A model generated the notes under the pieces. The model worked only from the letters and a program-made list of their open reading frames with translations. It had not been told where the DNA came from and ran no database searches. The translations under genes and the position numbers were made by a program. From Anaerolineaceae bacterium (GTDB lineage: Bacteria; Chloroflexota; Anaerolineae; Anaerolineales; Anaerolineaceae), in contig JAENZI010000011.1 in NCBI GenBank assembly GCA_016841365.1, forward strand, positions 28,863-92,862: a stretch of DNA of 64,000 nucleotides, in the 5' to 3' direction. Positions 35,062-43,206 of the stretch are shown here, piece by piece (the first letter of the stretch is position 1; the number at the start of each line of letters is the position of its first letter).

Positions 35062-38000
35062 ATGTATGTACAAAAATTTATTCATAAAGCCACTGGCATT
35101 TTGGTGGTGCTTGCCATGCTGTTGGGCATGGTTCCTATCACGATGGTAATGGCAGCTACCGCGCCAATACTTGAATCGGTCAGCCCTGCAGAGGGTGCGG
35201 TTTTGCTGGGTGCGGACGATAATTTCGTACTCACTGTTGACGCGGCTGACGACAATCTGTATGAGCTGGAAGTTGACCACAGCCTTTGGGCAACCATCCC
35301 CGAATTCAGCGTGTATGCCAGTGAAGCCGACCCATACGGCGGCGATGCTGCGCTGTTTGCTGATGCCGGCGTCACGGTCGATTACAATGCGGCGGACCAG
35401 GTTTGGACGATCGACTTTGGGGCAGATGTGACCCAGTTGTTCATTGACAACGGTATTACTTTTTACCTGGTATTGATTGACCAGGACGGCCTCAGTTGGG
35501 GGTCGATGGACCCAACAACCCCCGAGAACACCTTTGCTTATACCCTGAGCCGTGATCTTGACCAGCCAACGCTTGAATCGGTCAGCCCGGCAGAGGGCGC
35601 GGTGGTGCTGGGTGCAGATGATTCCTTCGTGCTTACGGTGGATGCCGCAGACGCGAGCGATAACCTGTATGAGCTGGAAATTGACCACACCATGGAAGCC
35701 ACATTGTACGAATTCAGTGTGTATGCCAGCGAGACTGACCCCTATGGTGGGGACGGTGCGCTGTTTGCTGATGCCGGCGTGACGGTCGATTATGACGCGG
35801 CGGATCAGAAGTGGACGATCGACTTTGGGGCAGGTGTGACAGATGCCTTTGTCGCCAATGGCGGGATCACCTTCTACCTGGTGCTGCATGATACAGCCGG
35901 CAATACCTGGGGCACGATGTACGGCACGACCCCAGATAATACCTTCGCTTATACGCTGCAGGAAGCTGCTGCCGGCGATACCATTGAACTTTCTGGCAGC
36001 CTGGCTGGCAATTACAGCATCAACACCCCCGGCCTGACGATATTGCTCAAGGACGGCACGGTGGTGACCGGCGGCTCACCCTGTTTTACGGTGAACGCCT
36101 CCAATACCCTTGTCACAAGCGAAAGCATCGGCGGGGCGGTATGTCTGCCCAGCGGCGGTGCCGACGGCATCGTGGTGGCGGATGGCCTGACGAACATAAT
36201 TATCGAAGGGCTTGAAATTGACGGCGCAGACGGACGGCACGGCATCTTCTTTGAGGGTGCGATTACGGACGTTATCCTGCGCGATAACTTCATCCACGAT
36301 ATGGCAGCTGGCGATGGGATTTACTTCACCGCACAGCCAGCGGAACTGACCGCTGGCGCAAATGCCATTCAGGGCAACTACTTCCTGGACAACTTCGGTG
36401 TGGGCGTGAATAACCCTGCTGGCACCGGCGTGGATGCGACCTATAACGCCTGGGGCGACATTGCCGGCCCAACGGCTGGTGACGGCGTGGGCGCAAACGT
36501 GAGCGCTGACCCCTGGACCTACGTAGACCTCTTTATGGCATCCTCCGGGACGGCTGTAGCAGATGTGGTGGTGCTGGGCGATGAGATCACCTACACAGTC
36601 TACGGCAACCTGGAAAATATGACCGGTGCGGACTTCACCTTCACCTACCCGGCGGCGTTGGATTACATCAGCCATGCGCTCCAGGCAGAAGTACCGTTTA
36701 ACTTCTTTTACGATGTGAAGGTTGACGAAACCGCCCGGACGATCAATGTGGTTGGCGTTTCAACAACCGAACTGGATGGTGTTGTCCCCTTGTTTGACGT
36801 CACGTTCGAAGGCCTCACCACGGGCACGGACCTGCCACTTTCCTTCACGGACGGCCAGTTTACGATGGCGCCGGGTTACGGACCCTCGACGAATATTTAC
36901 CCCACCGCCCTGGTTGGGATTGATAACCTTGAGGTGAGTGACGGGCTTGCGGTGACCGATGCTGATCTGTTCTACGGAAAGGACCCATTGGTCATTGACC
37001 AGCCATTAGATGGCAATTTCACTGATGGTTTCTTAATGTTCTTGGATCCAACGGTGGATTACTACTACCTGGATACGAACACGATTACGTCCAACAACCC
37101 GCTGGCAGACGGGATGTACCCGTTCTACCTGTCGCCTGACACCACGACCCCGATCTTCTACGTGAAGGTTGAAGGATCGACCTTCACCTTAATCGACGGA
37201 TATCAGTATGACGTTGAAGGTTTGGAAAATCCGCTGCGGATCAATGGTGACTTTACACCAGGGACATACACTTATGTTGGCGATCTGACTGATATTTATG
37301 ACTCAAGTGACACAGTTTCGATTGAAATCACGTTTATTGACGCCTTAGCCTGGCTACAGATGAACACGGTTTTGAGTTCAGTCAGCGGGACGATTGCGGA
37401 TCTGACAGCGACCTTCCCGGATGCAATCCCCCCTGTGATTGTGGCAGAGGATTATGTAATTGATTCACGCATGACCCTGGCTGAAGCATTACCGGCAGGC
37501 TCGACTGTGACCGTCTTCAAAGATGGTGTGGAAGTGTTGACAGACATCACCCTGAGCGGGACGGGCCCATTCTGGTTCACCGAGTTATTTGACCCAGATG
37601 CAGATAGAGCAGCTTTTGATGCGAACTACGGCGGCAAGGTTGAAGAATACGAGATTATAGTCACCGGACCTGGCACAAACCCGCTTGACTTTGACACGAC
37701 GGTATTCATTGAATCCGTAATCTCGAAAGATGGCTATGTCACCGAAACAGTCCTGGACGACATTACGCTGGATGTGAATATTTCAGCGGATGAAGATGCT
37801 GCCTTAGCCTGGCTGCAGGAGAATACTTTCTTGACTTCGGTCAGCATGACGATTGATGACCTGAAAGCGACCTTCCCGGATTCAATCCCCCCCGTGATTG
37901 TTGATGCGGATTACGTGATTGACTCACGCATGACCCTGGCTGAAGCATTACCGGCCGGCTCGACCGTGACGGTGTTCAAAGATGGTTTGGAAGTATTGAC

Positions 38001-39561
38001 GGATATCACCCTGAGCGGTACTGGCCCATTCTGGTTCACTGAGTTATTCGACCCAGATGCGGATAGAGCAGATTTCGATGCCAACTACGGCGGCAAGGTT
38101 GAAGAATACGAAATTGTGGTCACCGGACCTGGCGGCAACCCGCTGGCGTTTGACACGACCGTATTCATTGAATCCGTGATCTCGAAAGATGGCTATGTCA
38201 CCGAAACAGTCCTGGACGACATTACGCTGGATGTGAATATTTCAGCGGATGAAGATGCTGCCTTAGCCTGGCTGCAGGAGAATACTTTCTTGACTTCGGT
38301 CAGCATGACGATTGATGACCTGAAAGCGACCTTCCCGGATTCAATCCCCCCCGTGATTGTTGATGCGGATTATGTGATTGACTCACGCATTACCCTGACA
38401 CAAGCCTTACCGGCGGGTGCGACTGTGACTGTTTACAAAGACGGCACGCCTGTTTTGACAGACATTACCTTAAGCGGTACAGGCCCATTCTGGTTCACCC
38501 AATTGTTTGACCCCGATCAACCGAGAGCAGATTTTGATGCCAACTACGGGGGCAAGGTGGAAGACTATATATTTGAGGTGACGTTTGATGATGGCACGAC
38601 CTTAGCCTATGACAGTGCAGTCACGATCGAATCCGTCATCTCGAAGGATAGCTACACCACGGAAACAGTTTTGGACGAAATCACACTGGCGATGAGAGAC
38701 TTGTCAGTCACGGATGCAGACCTGTTCTATGGTATCGACCCAGGGACAATTAACACTGCTTTAGGCGGTAATTTCACCGATGGGTTCTACATGGCATTGG
38801 ATCCTGCTGAGGATTGGTACTATCTGGATACAAACATGATTACGTCCAACAACCCTCTTGCAGACGGGATGTACCCGTTCTATCTTTCACCGGATACCAC
38901 GACCCCGATCTTCTATATAAAGGTTGAAGGATCAACCTACACATTGATTGACGGGTACCAGTATGATGTTGAAAGTTTGGAAAACCCGCTGCGGATCAAT
39001 GGTGACTTCTTATCAGGCACCTATACCTATACGGGCGAGCTGACGGATATCTACGGCACGAGTACAGCGGTATCAATAGACATCACCTTTGTCACGTTGT
39101 ATGATGTGCAAGCGACAGTAAGGATGCAAGGGCGCACGGTTTCGTCTGGCGTTGATATGACCCTGACAACCGTTGGCACACCTGAATTTGGTCCTTACAC
39201 AGAGACCTCGGTGGACTTAATCAGCTTCAACCTGTCCTTTGGCAAATTGGAAGGTGTGACCTATCGTGTGACCACCAACCAGGCTCGCTACCTGGATATA
39301 CCGGCTTCGCTTGATATTCAGTTCCTGCTTGATCAGGATTATGAAATCTCTGAGTTGGTATTGAAGGCTGGCGACGCAAATGAGGATCAAGTAATTGATA
39401 CTGGTGACGCGGCGATTGTTGGTACGCAATATGGCACTGGCACACTGGCTGATAATGGTGACGTCAACTTTGACGGCCGTGTCAATATTCAAGACCTGGC
39501 GCTGGTGGGCGGCAACTACTTGCTCACCTCCGAGGTTGCTTATGGCAGCTGGACGCCGTAA
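35062..39561 (+). CDS. Giant secreted protein: Ig-like repeats + beta-helix + cohesin-like + dockerin (1499 aa)
   Basis: Signal peptide 1-33. Two ~132-aa Ig-like repeats start ESVSPAEGAV (residues ~38 and ~169). A beta-helix segment (~305-483, SESIGGAVCLPSGG, YNAWGDIAGP) and a cohesin-like domain (~486-623) closely match the corresponding part of the 1653-aa protein. Then A-B-B-B-A architecture: module A (VTDADLFYG) at ~630-757 and ~1213-1343 flanks three 153-aa B repeats. An X-module-like MQGR domain (~1346-1437) and a dockerin follow, with both F-hands complete (DANEDQVIDTGD; DVNFDGRVNIQD), then the tail YGSWTP. No catalytic motif seen. It reads as a structural, self-associating surface protein. 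Confidence 0.88.
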   Translation: MYVQKFIHKATGILVVLAMLLGMVPITMVMAATAPILESVSPAEGAVLLGADDNFVLTVDAADDNLYELEVDHSLWATIPEFSVYASEADPYGGDAALFADAGVTVDYNAADQVWTIDFGADVTQLFIDNGITFYLVLIDQDGLSWGSMDPTTPENTFAYTLSRDLDQPTLESVSPAEGAVVLGADDSFVLTVDAADASDNLYELEIDHTMEATLYEFSVYASETDPYGGDGALFADAGVTVDYDAADQKWTIDFGAGVTDAFVANGGITFYLVLHDTAGNTWGTMYGTTPDNTFAYTLQEAAAGDTIELSGSLAGNYSINTPGLTILLKDGTVVTGGSPCFTVNASNTLVTSESIGGAVCLPSGGADGIVVADGLTNIIIEGLEIDGADGRHGIFFEGAITDVILRDNFIHDMAAGDGIYFTAQPAELTAGANAIQGNYFLDNFGVGVNNPAGTGVDATYNAWGDIAGPTAGDGVGANVSADPWTYVDLFMASSGTAVADVVVLGDEITYTVYGNLENMTGADFTFTYPAALDYISHALQAEVPFNFFYDVKVDETARTINVVGVSTTELDGVVPLFDVTFEGLTTGTDLPLSFTDGQFTMAPGYGPSTNIYPTALVGIDNLEVSDGLAVTDADLFYGKDPLVIDQPLDGNFTDGFLMFLDPTVDYYYLDTNTITSNNPLADGMYPFYLSPDTTTPIFYVKVEGSTFTLIDGYQYDVEGLENPLRINGDFTPGTYTYVGDLTDIYDSSDTVSIEITFIDALAWLQMNTVLSSVSGTIADLTATFPDAIPPVIVAEDYVIDSRMTLAEALPAGSTVTVFKDGVEVLTDITLSGTGPFWFTELFDPDADRAAFDANYGGKVEEYEIIVTGPGTNPLDFDTTVFIESVISKDGYVTETVLDDITLDVNISADEDAALAWLQENTFLTSVSMTIDDLKATFPDSIPPVIVDADYVIDSRMTLAEALPAGSTVTVFKDGLEVLTDITLSGTGPFWFTELFDPDADRADFDANYGGKVEEYEIVVTGPGGNPLAFDTTVFIESVISKDGYVTETVLDDITLDVNISADEDAALAWLQENTFLTSVSMTIDDLKATFPDSIPPVIVDADYVIDSRITLTQALPAGATVTVYKDGTPVLTDITLSGTGPFWFTQLFDPDQPRADFDANYGGKVEDYIFEVTFDDGTTLAYDSAVTIESVISKDSYTTETVLDEITLAMRDLSVTDADLFYGIDPGTINTALGGNFTDGFYMALDPAEDWYYLDTNMITSNNPLADGMYPFYLSPDTTTPIFYIKVEGSTYTLIDGYQYDVESLENPLRINGDFLSGTYTYTGELTDIYGTSTAVSIDITFVTLYDVQATVRMQGRTVSSGVDMTLTTVGTPEFGPYTETSVDLISFNLSFGKLEGVTYRVTTNQARYLDIPASLDIQFLLDQDYEISELVLKAGDANEDQVIDTGDAAIVGTQYGTGTLADNGDVNFDGRVNIQDLALVGGNYLLTSEVAYGSWTP
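37342..38688 (+). repeat. Three tandem 459-bp (153-aa) repeats in the 1499-aa gene
   Basis: Units begin at 37342, 37801 and 38260 with GCCTTAGCCTGGCT. Between units 1-2 and 2-3 a stretch of close to 190 bp spanning the unit boundary (about 37720-37907 versus 38179-38366) is identical or nearly so in DNA, while the middles have drifted. This indicates recent duplication or ongoing gene conversion. Confidence 0.93.
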
Positions 39562-39625
39562 TTAGTTTGATGACGCTGCGGGCTTGGGTGTTTGCCCCGG
39601 CCTGCGAGTTCAATTTACGCAATAA

Positions 39626-39656
39626 CGTAGAGAGGGTGATTTTCACCCTCTCTACG
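39626..39656 (+). terminator. Strong hairpin after the 1499-aa dockerin gene
   Basis: CGTAGAGAGGGTGA (39626-39639) pairs perfectly with TCACCCTCTCTACG (39643-39656): a 14-bp stem and 3-nt loop. There is no T run directly after it, so it may be a terminator of weak efficiency, a processing site or an mRNA-stabilising element that separates expression of the giant proteins from the cohesin genes. Confidence 0.6.
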
Positions 39657-39714
39657 GCAGAGAAATATTTTTATGGGTTTGAACGGGATTATAATGAAAT
39701 TAGTGGTGTCTGAG

Positions 39715-40263
39715 ATGAAAAAACCAATTTATTTTATATTATTTTTGCTATTATTGCTGCCTTTATTTGCAGCACCTCAGCACGCCTACGCTCAAATCGG
39801 CACGGTGGTCAGAATTGACCCGGCTTCGATACTGGTTGACCCGGGGCAATCCTTTTCAGTGGAAATTGTAATCGAAGATGTGAGCGAGCTGAATGCTTTT
39901 GATATTTCAGTGCAGTATGACCCAGATAAACTCGATTTTGTGAACGCTGAATTGGGTGATTTTTTAGAACAGGGGTTTTCTTTTCAATTAATTGATGAGG
40001 ATTTAGGTGTGGTCAATGTTATCAATTCTCAATCCGCCCCATCGATTCCAGAATCAGGGTCAGGCACCTTATTTACGATCCACTTTTTAACCAGATCAAT
40101 TGAAGGATTGACCAATTTAGAGATCCTTGAGCCTGAGGGAATGCCGTTATTGTCAGATCATAATGGCATCGAAATTCCATGTGAGTTAGAACACGGCACC
40201 GTGACAATTGGCGATGTGCCGGATGAGCAATTTTATTCGTTCCTGCCCATGGTGATGCATTAG
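39715..40263 (+). CDS. Small secreted single-cohesin protein
   Basis: About 182 aa from ATG 39715 (MKKPIYFILFLLLLLPLF signal peptide; ATG 39694 is an alternative). One cohesin domain spans residues ~28-165: RIDPASILVDPGQSFSVEI, VSELNAFDISVQYDPDKLDF and SGSGTLFTIHFL, the typical beta-sandwich order. No dockerin, linker or membrane helix follows; the protein ends FYSFLPMVMH, a short tail similar in character to that of the giant repeat protein (YFPIFGH). It could be a soluble or cell-attached receptor for dockerins of this cluster. It is the first of five closely spaced genes. Confidence 0.86.
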   Translation: MKKPIYFILFLLLLLPLFAAPQHAYAQIGTVVRIDPASILVDPGQSFSVEIVIEDVSELNAFDISVQYDPDKLDFVNAELGDFLEQGFSFQLIDEDLGVVNVINSQSAPSIPESGSGTLFTIHFLTRSIEGLTNLEILEPEGMPLLSDHNGIEIPCELEHGTVTIGDVPDEQFYSFLPMVMH

Positions 40264-40306
40264 TCGGGCATGAAGATTATTGGGTCACTTATTTAAGGAA
40301 ATGACT

Positions 40307-41314
40307 ATGGCAGGTAAATCACAATCCATATTGCATCGGTCACACAGGCACCGCCTGTGGGTAGTGCTGTTTGTGTTTGCCTTTTCCTTCATAAGCCCTC
40401 ACGCGCTTGTCCGGGCGCAAACCGACCCCAGTATGAGCATCTTGCCAGCGGATGCTCAGGTTTACCTGGATGGGGCGAATTCGGTCACCGTGGATGTGAT
40501 GTTGGTTGACGCAGTGGATATGCAATCTTTTGATGTGACATTTGAATACGATCCGTCTGTAATGCAATTAGATAGCTTTATTGTCGGGGATTTTGTAAGC
40601 ACGTTTACAAAACTTTTTGAAGATCAATCTTCAGGTTTTTTACAGGTTGCATATGTAAAACTTGGTTCCCCCTCCGTGAGTGGCAGCGGTGTGCTGTTGC
40701 GGTTGACCTTCAGCGGGGTCGCCATCGGCACCTCTGCCATCACGATCACTGATGGTCTGTATGCCAAATCCACCGGCGTCAAGGTCTACCCCACGCTGCA
40801 ATCCGGCAGCCTGAAGGTGCTGAATTCCCCGGTTAGCGTCACAGGCGAGTTTTCCCTGCAAGGGCAGACGGACCGGGGCGGCGTAACGGTTACCCTGGGC
40901 ATGGGTGAGACCTTTGCCGAAGGCCCCTACATGGCGGTCTCACTCAACCAGGCGGGGGCAAACCTCGATTTTGGCGGGGTGATACCGGACACTTACCCGG
41001 TCACCACCAGCCAGCCCCGCTATCTGAACGTCAATGCGGCAATAGGTAAACGTGTAGTGATATCGACAGCCACAATACTTTCACCGCTGCGTCTGGTGAG
41101 CGGCAACGCCGTCTGGACGGATGATGTGATCGATGCCGGCGATGCCAGCCTGGTGGGGGCGTGGTATGGCAAGACAACAGCCGATCTCGAGCCTGGCCAG
41201 ACGCTGGATGCCGACGTGAACTTTGATAGCGTGGTCAATGTGAAGGATTTGGCGCTGGTTGCCGGCAATTACGGGCTGACTTCGGCGGCAGCGTATGCAG
41301 GTTGGTTGCCTTAA
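40307..41314 (+). CDS. Secreted cohesin-dockerin protein
   Basis: About 335 aa from ATG 40307 (AAGGA upstream; ATG 40301 possible). Signal peptide about residues 1-38, cohesin (~39-175: YLDGANSVTVDVMLVDAVDMQSFDVTFEYDP, SGSGVLLRLTFSGV), the X-module-like domain (VTGEFSLQGQTDRGGVTV...TSQPRYLNV, ~180-270) and a C-terminal dockerin. The first F-hand is degenerate (TDDVIDAGDASLVG lacks the first Asp and Asn ligands), the second complete (DVNFDSVVNVKDLALV). The tail ends AGWLP. With one cohesin and one dockerin it could act as an adaptor or chain extender. Confidence 0.88.
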   Translation: MAGKSQSILHRSHRHRLWVVLFVFAFSFISPHALVRAQTDPSMSILPADAQVYLDGANSVTVDVMLVDAVDMQSFDVTFEYDPSVMQLDSFIVGDFVSTFTKLFEDQSSGFLQVAYVKLGSPSVSGSGVLLRLTFSGVAIGTSAITITDGLYAKSTGVKVYPTLQSGSLKVLNSPVSVTGEFSLQGQTDRGGVTVTLGMGETFAEGPYMAVSLNQAGANLDFGGVIPDTYPVTTSQPRYLNVNAAIGKRVVISTATILSPLRLVSGNAVWTDDVIDAGDASLVGAWYGKTTADLEPGQTLDADVNFDSVVNVKDLALVAGNYGLTSAAAYAGWLP

Positions 41315-41360
41315 TGTATGAGATAATAACTTATCGGTAAAGGTTTGATTTGCGGATGGA

Positions 41361-42344
41361 ATGATGGGCATGAAGCATGTGAAAATGACAATCAGACTCA
41401 TTTCGACAGCAGCCTTGCTGCTGGCATGCCTGTGGGTCACGCCCGTCCACGCACAAACGCCCACGCTGTCCGTCGACCCGCAGCAAACCGTGGTGCCTGT
41501 GGGCACGGAATTTGTGCTCGAATTGAAGGTGACCGGCGGCGACGAAGTCAATGCCTTTGATGTGACCGTCAACTACGATTCATACCTGCTGACGCTGATC
41601 AACTGGGCGCACGGCGACTATCTCTCAAACCTGGCACTGATGACGGTCGTCAATGAGGAAGGGGTCTTGCAGGTGGCGGCGACGCAGCTTGCGACGGAGG
41701 CAGCTTCCGGGGATGGGGTTTTGCTGCGTTTGTTCTTCAGGTCGGATTTTGCCGGGGCGAATAATGTCGAGATTGTGGATGCGACTTTCGCTAACCCGCA
41801 AGGTGTGAAGGCTTTTCCGGAATTGGAGAACGGCACGGTGGAGGGCATCGCAGCACCGACCTATACCCCCACGGCGACAGCCACCGCCACACCAACCATC
41901 ACGCGCACGCCTTTCCCGACCAATACCTTCACGCCCCTGCCCTCGCCGACCCAAACGGCAACCTTCGTCCCCACGGATACGCTAACACCGCAACCAACGG
42001 CGACCTACACTTTTACGCCAGGCGTTGGCGATCTGACGGAGACAACTTCACCCACGGTTGAAGGTGCTGAAGGCTCGGGGGCAGTGCCTACCCAGGTCGA
42101 TGAAGCTTCTGCCAAACTGACCTCTGTTGCCGGCACGCCAGGCGAAGCGGGTGTAACAGACAGTGCTGAATTGGAAGAAGAGGATAGGGCTGATGAACCA
42201 GCGCTGAAGCCGGAAACCCCCACCCAAAATTGGCTGAGTGTGCTGTTGTGGGTTGTGTGGGGCATCAGCGCGGTGGTACTGGTACTGATGATCGTTATAT
42301 TAATCAAACGGAACAAAAAGAAAGAAGAAAGCTTATTGTTATGA
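41361..42344 (+). CDS. Membrane-anchored cohesin with Thr/Pro linker (anchoring scaffoldin-like), copy 1
   Basis: 327 aa. Signal peptide ~1-34 (ALLLACLWVTPVHAQ), cohesin ~35-170 (TLSVDPQQTVVPVGTEFVLEL, VNAFDVTVNYDSYLLTL, SGDGVLLRLFF), a Thr/Pro-rich linker ~173-230 (ATATPTITRTPFPTNTF), an acidic segment ~230-290, and a C-terminal helix LLWVVWGISAVVLVLMIVIL followed by IKRNKKKEE. It would hold a cohesin away from the membrane for dockerin capture. No sortase motif. Its stop overlaps the next start (ATGA), so it is translationally coupled to copy 2. Confidence 0.88.
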   Translation: MMGMKHVKMTIRLISTAALLLACLWVTPVHAQTPTLSVDPQQTVVPVGTEFVLELKVTGGDEVNAFDVTVNYDSYLLTLINWAHGDYLSNLALMTVVNEEGVLQVAATQLATEAASGDGVLLRLFFRSDFAGANNVEIVDATFANPQGVKAFPELENGTVEGIAAPTYTPTATATATPTITRTPFPTNTFTPLPSPTQTATFVPTDTLTPQPTATYTFTPGVGDLTETTSPTVEGAEGSGAVPTQVDEASAKLTSVAGTPGEAGVTDSAELEEEDRADEPALKPETPTQNWLSVLLWVVWGISAVVLVLMIVILIKRNKKKEESLLL

Positions 42345-43192
42345 AGTTGAATGTAATGAAGAAGTGTTTATTTGCCGTTTTACTTTTACTGATGCTGGTG
42401 GCTGCCCCTGAAAAGGTGTTCGCCCAGGATGCTGCGCAGGTAGGCTTTTTTGAGACCTACGAGATTCAACCGGACGTGCGGGTTGAAGTGCCGCTGGAGG
42501 TGCGCGATGTGCAGGACCTGTATGGGATTGATGTGGAGGTCCGTTTTGACCCGGCTGTGCTGACGGTGGAAGATGCCAACCCGAATCAGGATGGCATACA
42601 GCCGGCGTTGGGCACCTTTTTAGATGCGGGATTGATGTTGTTTAACACGGTGGATAATGAAGCCGGTGTGATGCGCTTTGCGATGAGCCAGGTTAACCCC
42701 AGCGAGGCGAAATCTGGCGATGGCGTGATCTTGGTGCTGTACTTTAGGGGGATTGCCGAGGGTGAGAGCGATTTGACGGTCTCGATGGTGGAACTGGCTA
42801 CCCGCACGGGTGAAGGCATCCCCAGCGAGGGTGTGGATTCCAGCATTAGCGTCTCAAGCGGTGCTGGGGAATCTGCAGCAACTTCGATCCCGGTGCAGGA
42901 CCCGACGGGCGCGATCGAAATTCCTACCCTGGCACCGACCGCCACCCCGACGATCACACCAGAACCGACCTTCACACCCACACCGCAGCCAACCCAAATG
43001 GAAGACTCGACGGAAGGCTCAGTTGAAGATGTGGAAGGCGGGGAAGCTGAGGAAACTGGACAAACTCAAACATCTGAGGAAGCGCAAAGCGGTTTCTCAA
43101 TCTTGGATTATTGGTGGGCTGTATTAATGCTGGTTTTATTAGTAGCAGGGTTAGCAATTATTGTATTCAAGAGCAAGAAAAACATAGGGTGA
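42341..43192 (+). CDS. Membrane-anchored cohesin with Thr/Pro linker, copy 2
   Basis: About 283 aa from ATG 42341 (overlapping the previous stop; ATG 42356 is close by). Signal peptide ~1-28 (KCLFAVLLLLMLVAAPEKVFAQ without the last residues), cohesin ~30-165 (YGIDVEVRFDPAVLTVEDAN, SGDGVILVLYFRGIAEGES), Thr/Pro linker (IPTLAPTATPTITPEPTF), acidic stretch, and terminal helix AVLMLVLLVAGLAIIVF with FKSKKNIG tail. Same architecture as copy 1 but with a divergent cohesin, so it may bind different dockerins. The 14-bp gap to the giant repeat gene indicates one operon. Confidence 0.88.
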   Translation: MKLNVMKKCLFAVLLLLMLVAAPEKVFAQDAAQVGFFETYEIQPDVRVEVPLEVRDVQDLYGIDVEVRFDPAVLTVEDANPNQDGIQPALGTFLDAGLMLFNTVDNEAGVMRFAMSQVNPSEAKSGDGVILVLYFRGIAEGESDLTVSMVELATRTGEGIPSEGVDSSISVSSGAGESAATSIPVQDPTGAIEIPTLAPTATPTITPEPTFTPTPQPTQMEDSTEGSVEDVEGGEAEETGQTQTSEEAQSGFSILDYWWAVLMLVLLVAGLAIIVFKSKKNIG

Positions 43193-43206
43193 AAGGATAG
43201 GGAGAT

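Noticed and set aside
34969..35889. 306-codon open frame on the minus strand opposite the 1499-aa gene
   Set aside because: It is the antisense of the two Ig-like repeats, mirrors their periodicity, and has no ribosome site or recognisable family; the sense frame has a signal peptide and clear domains.
29823..39561. Pectate lyase or other polysaccharide lyase activity for the beta-helix domains
   Set aside because: The fold is compatible but no catalytic Arg/Lys-Asp cluster could be recognised, so only a structural description is given.
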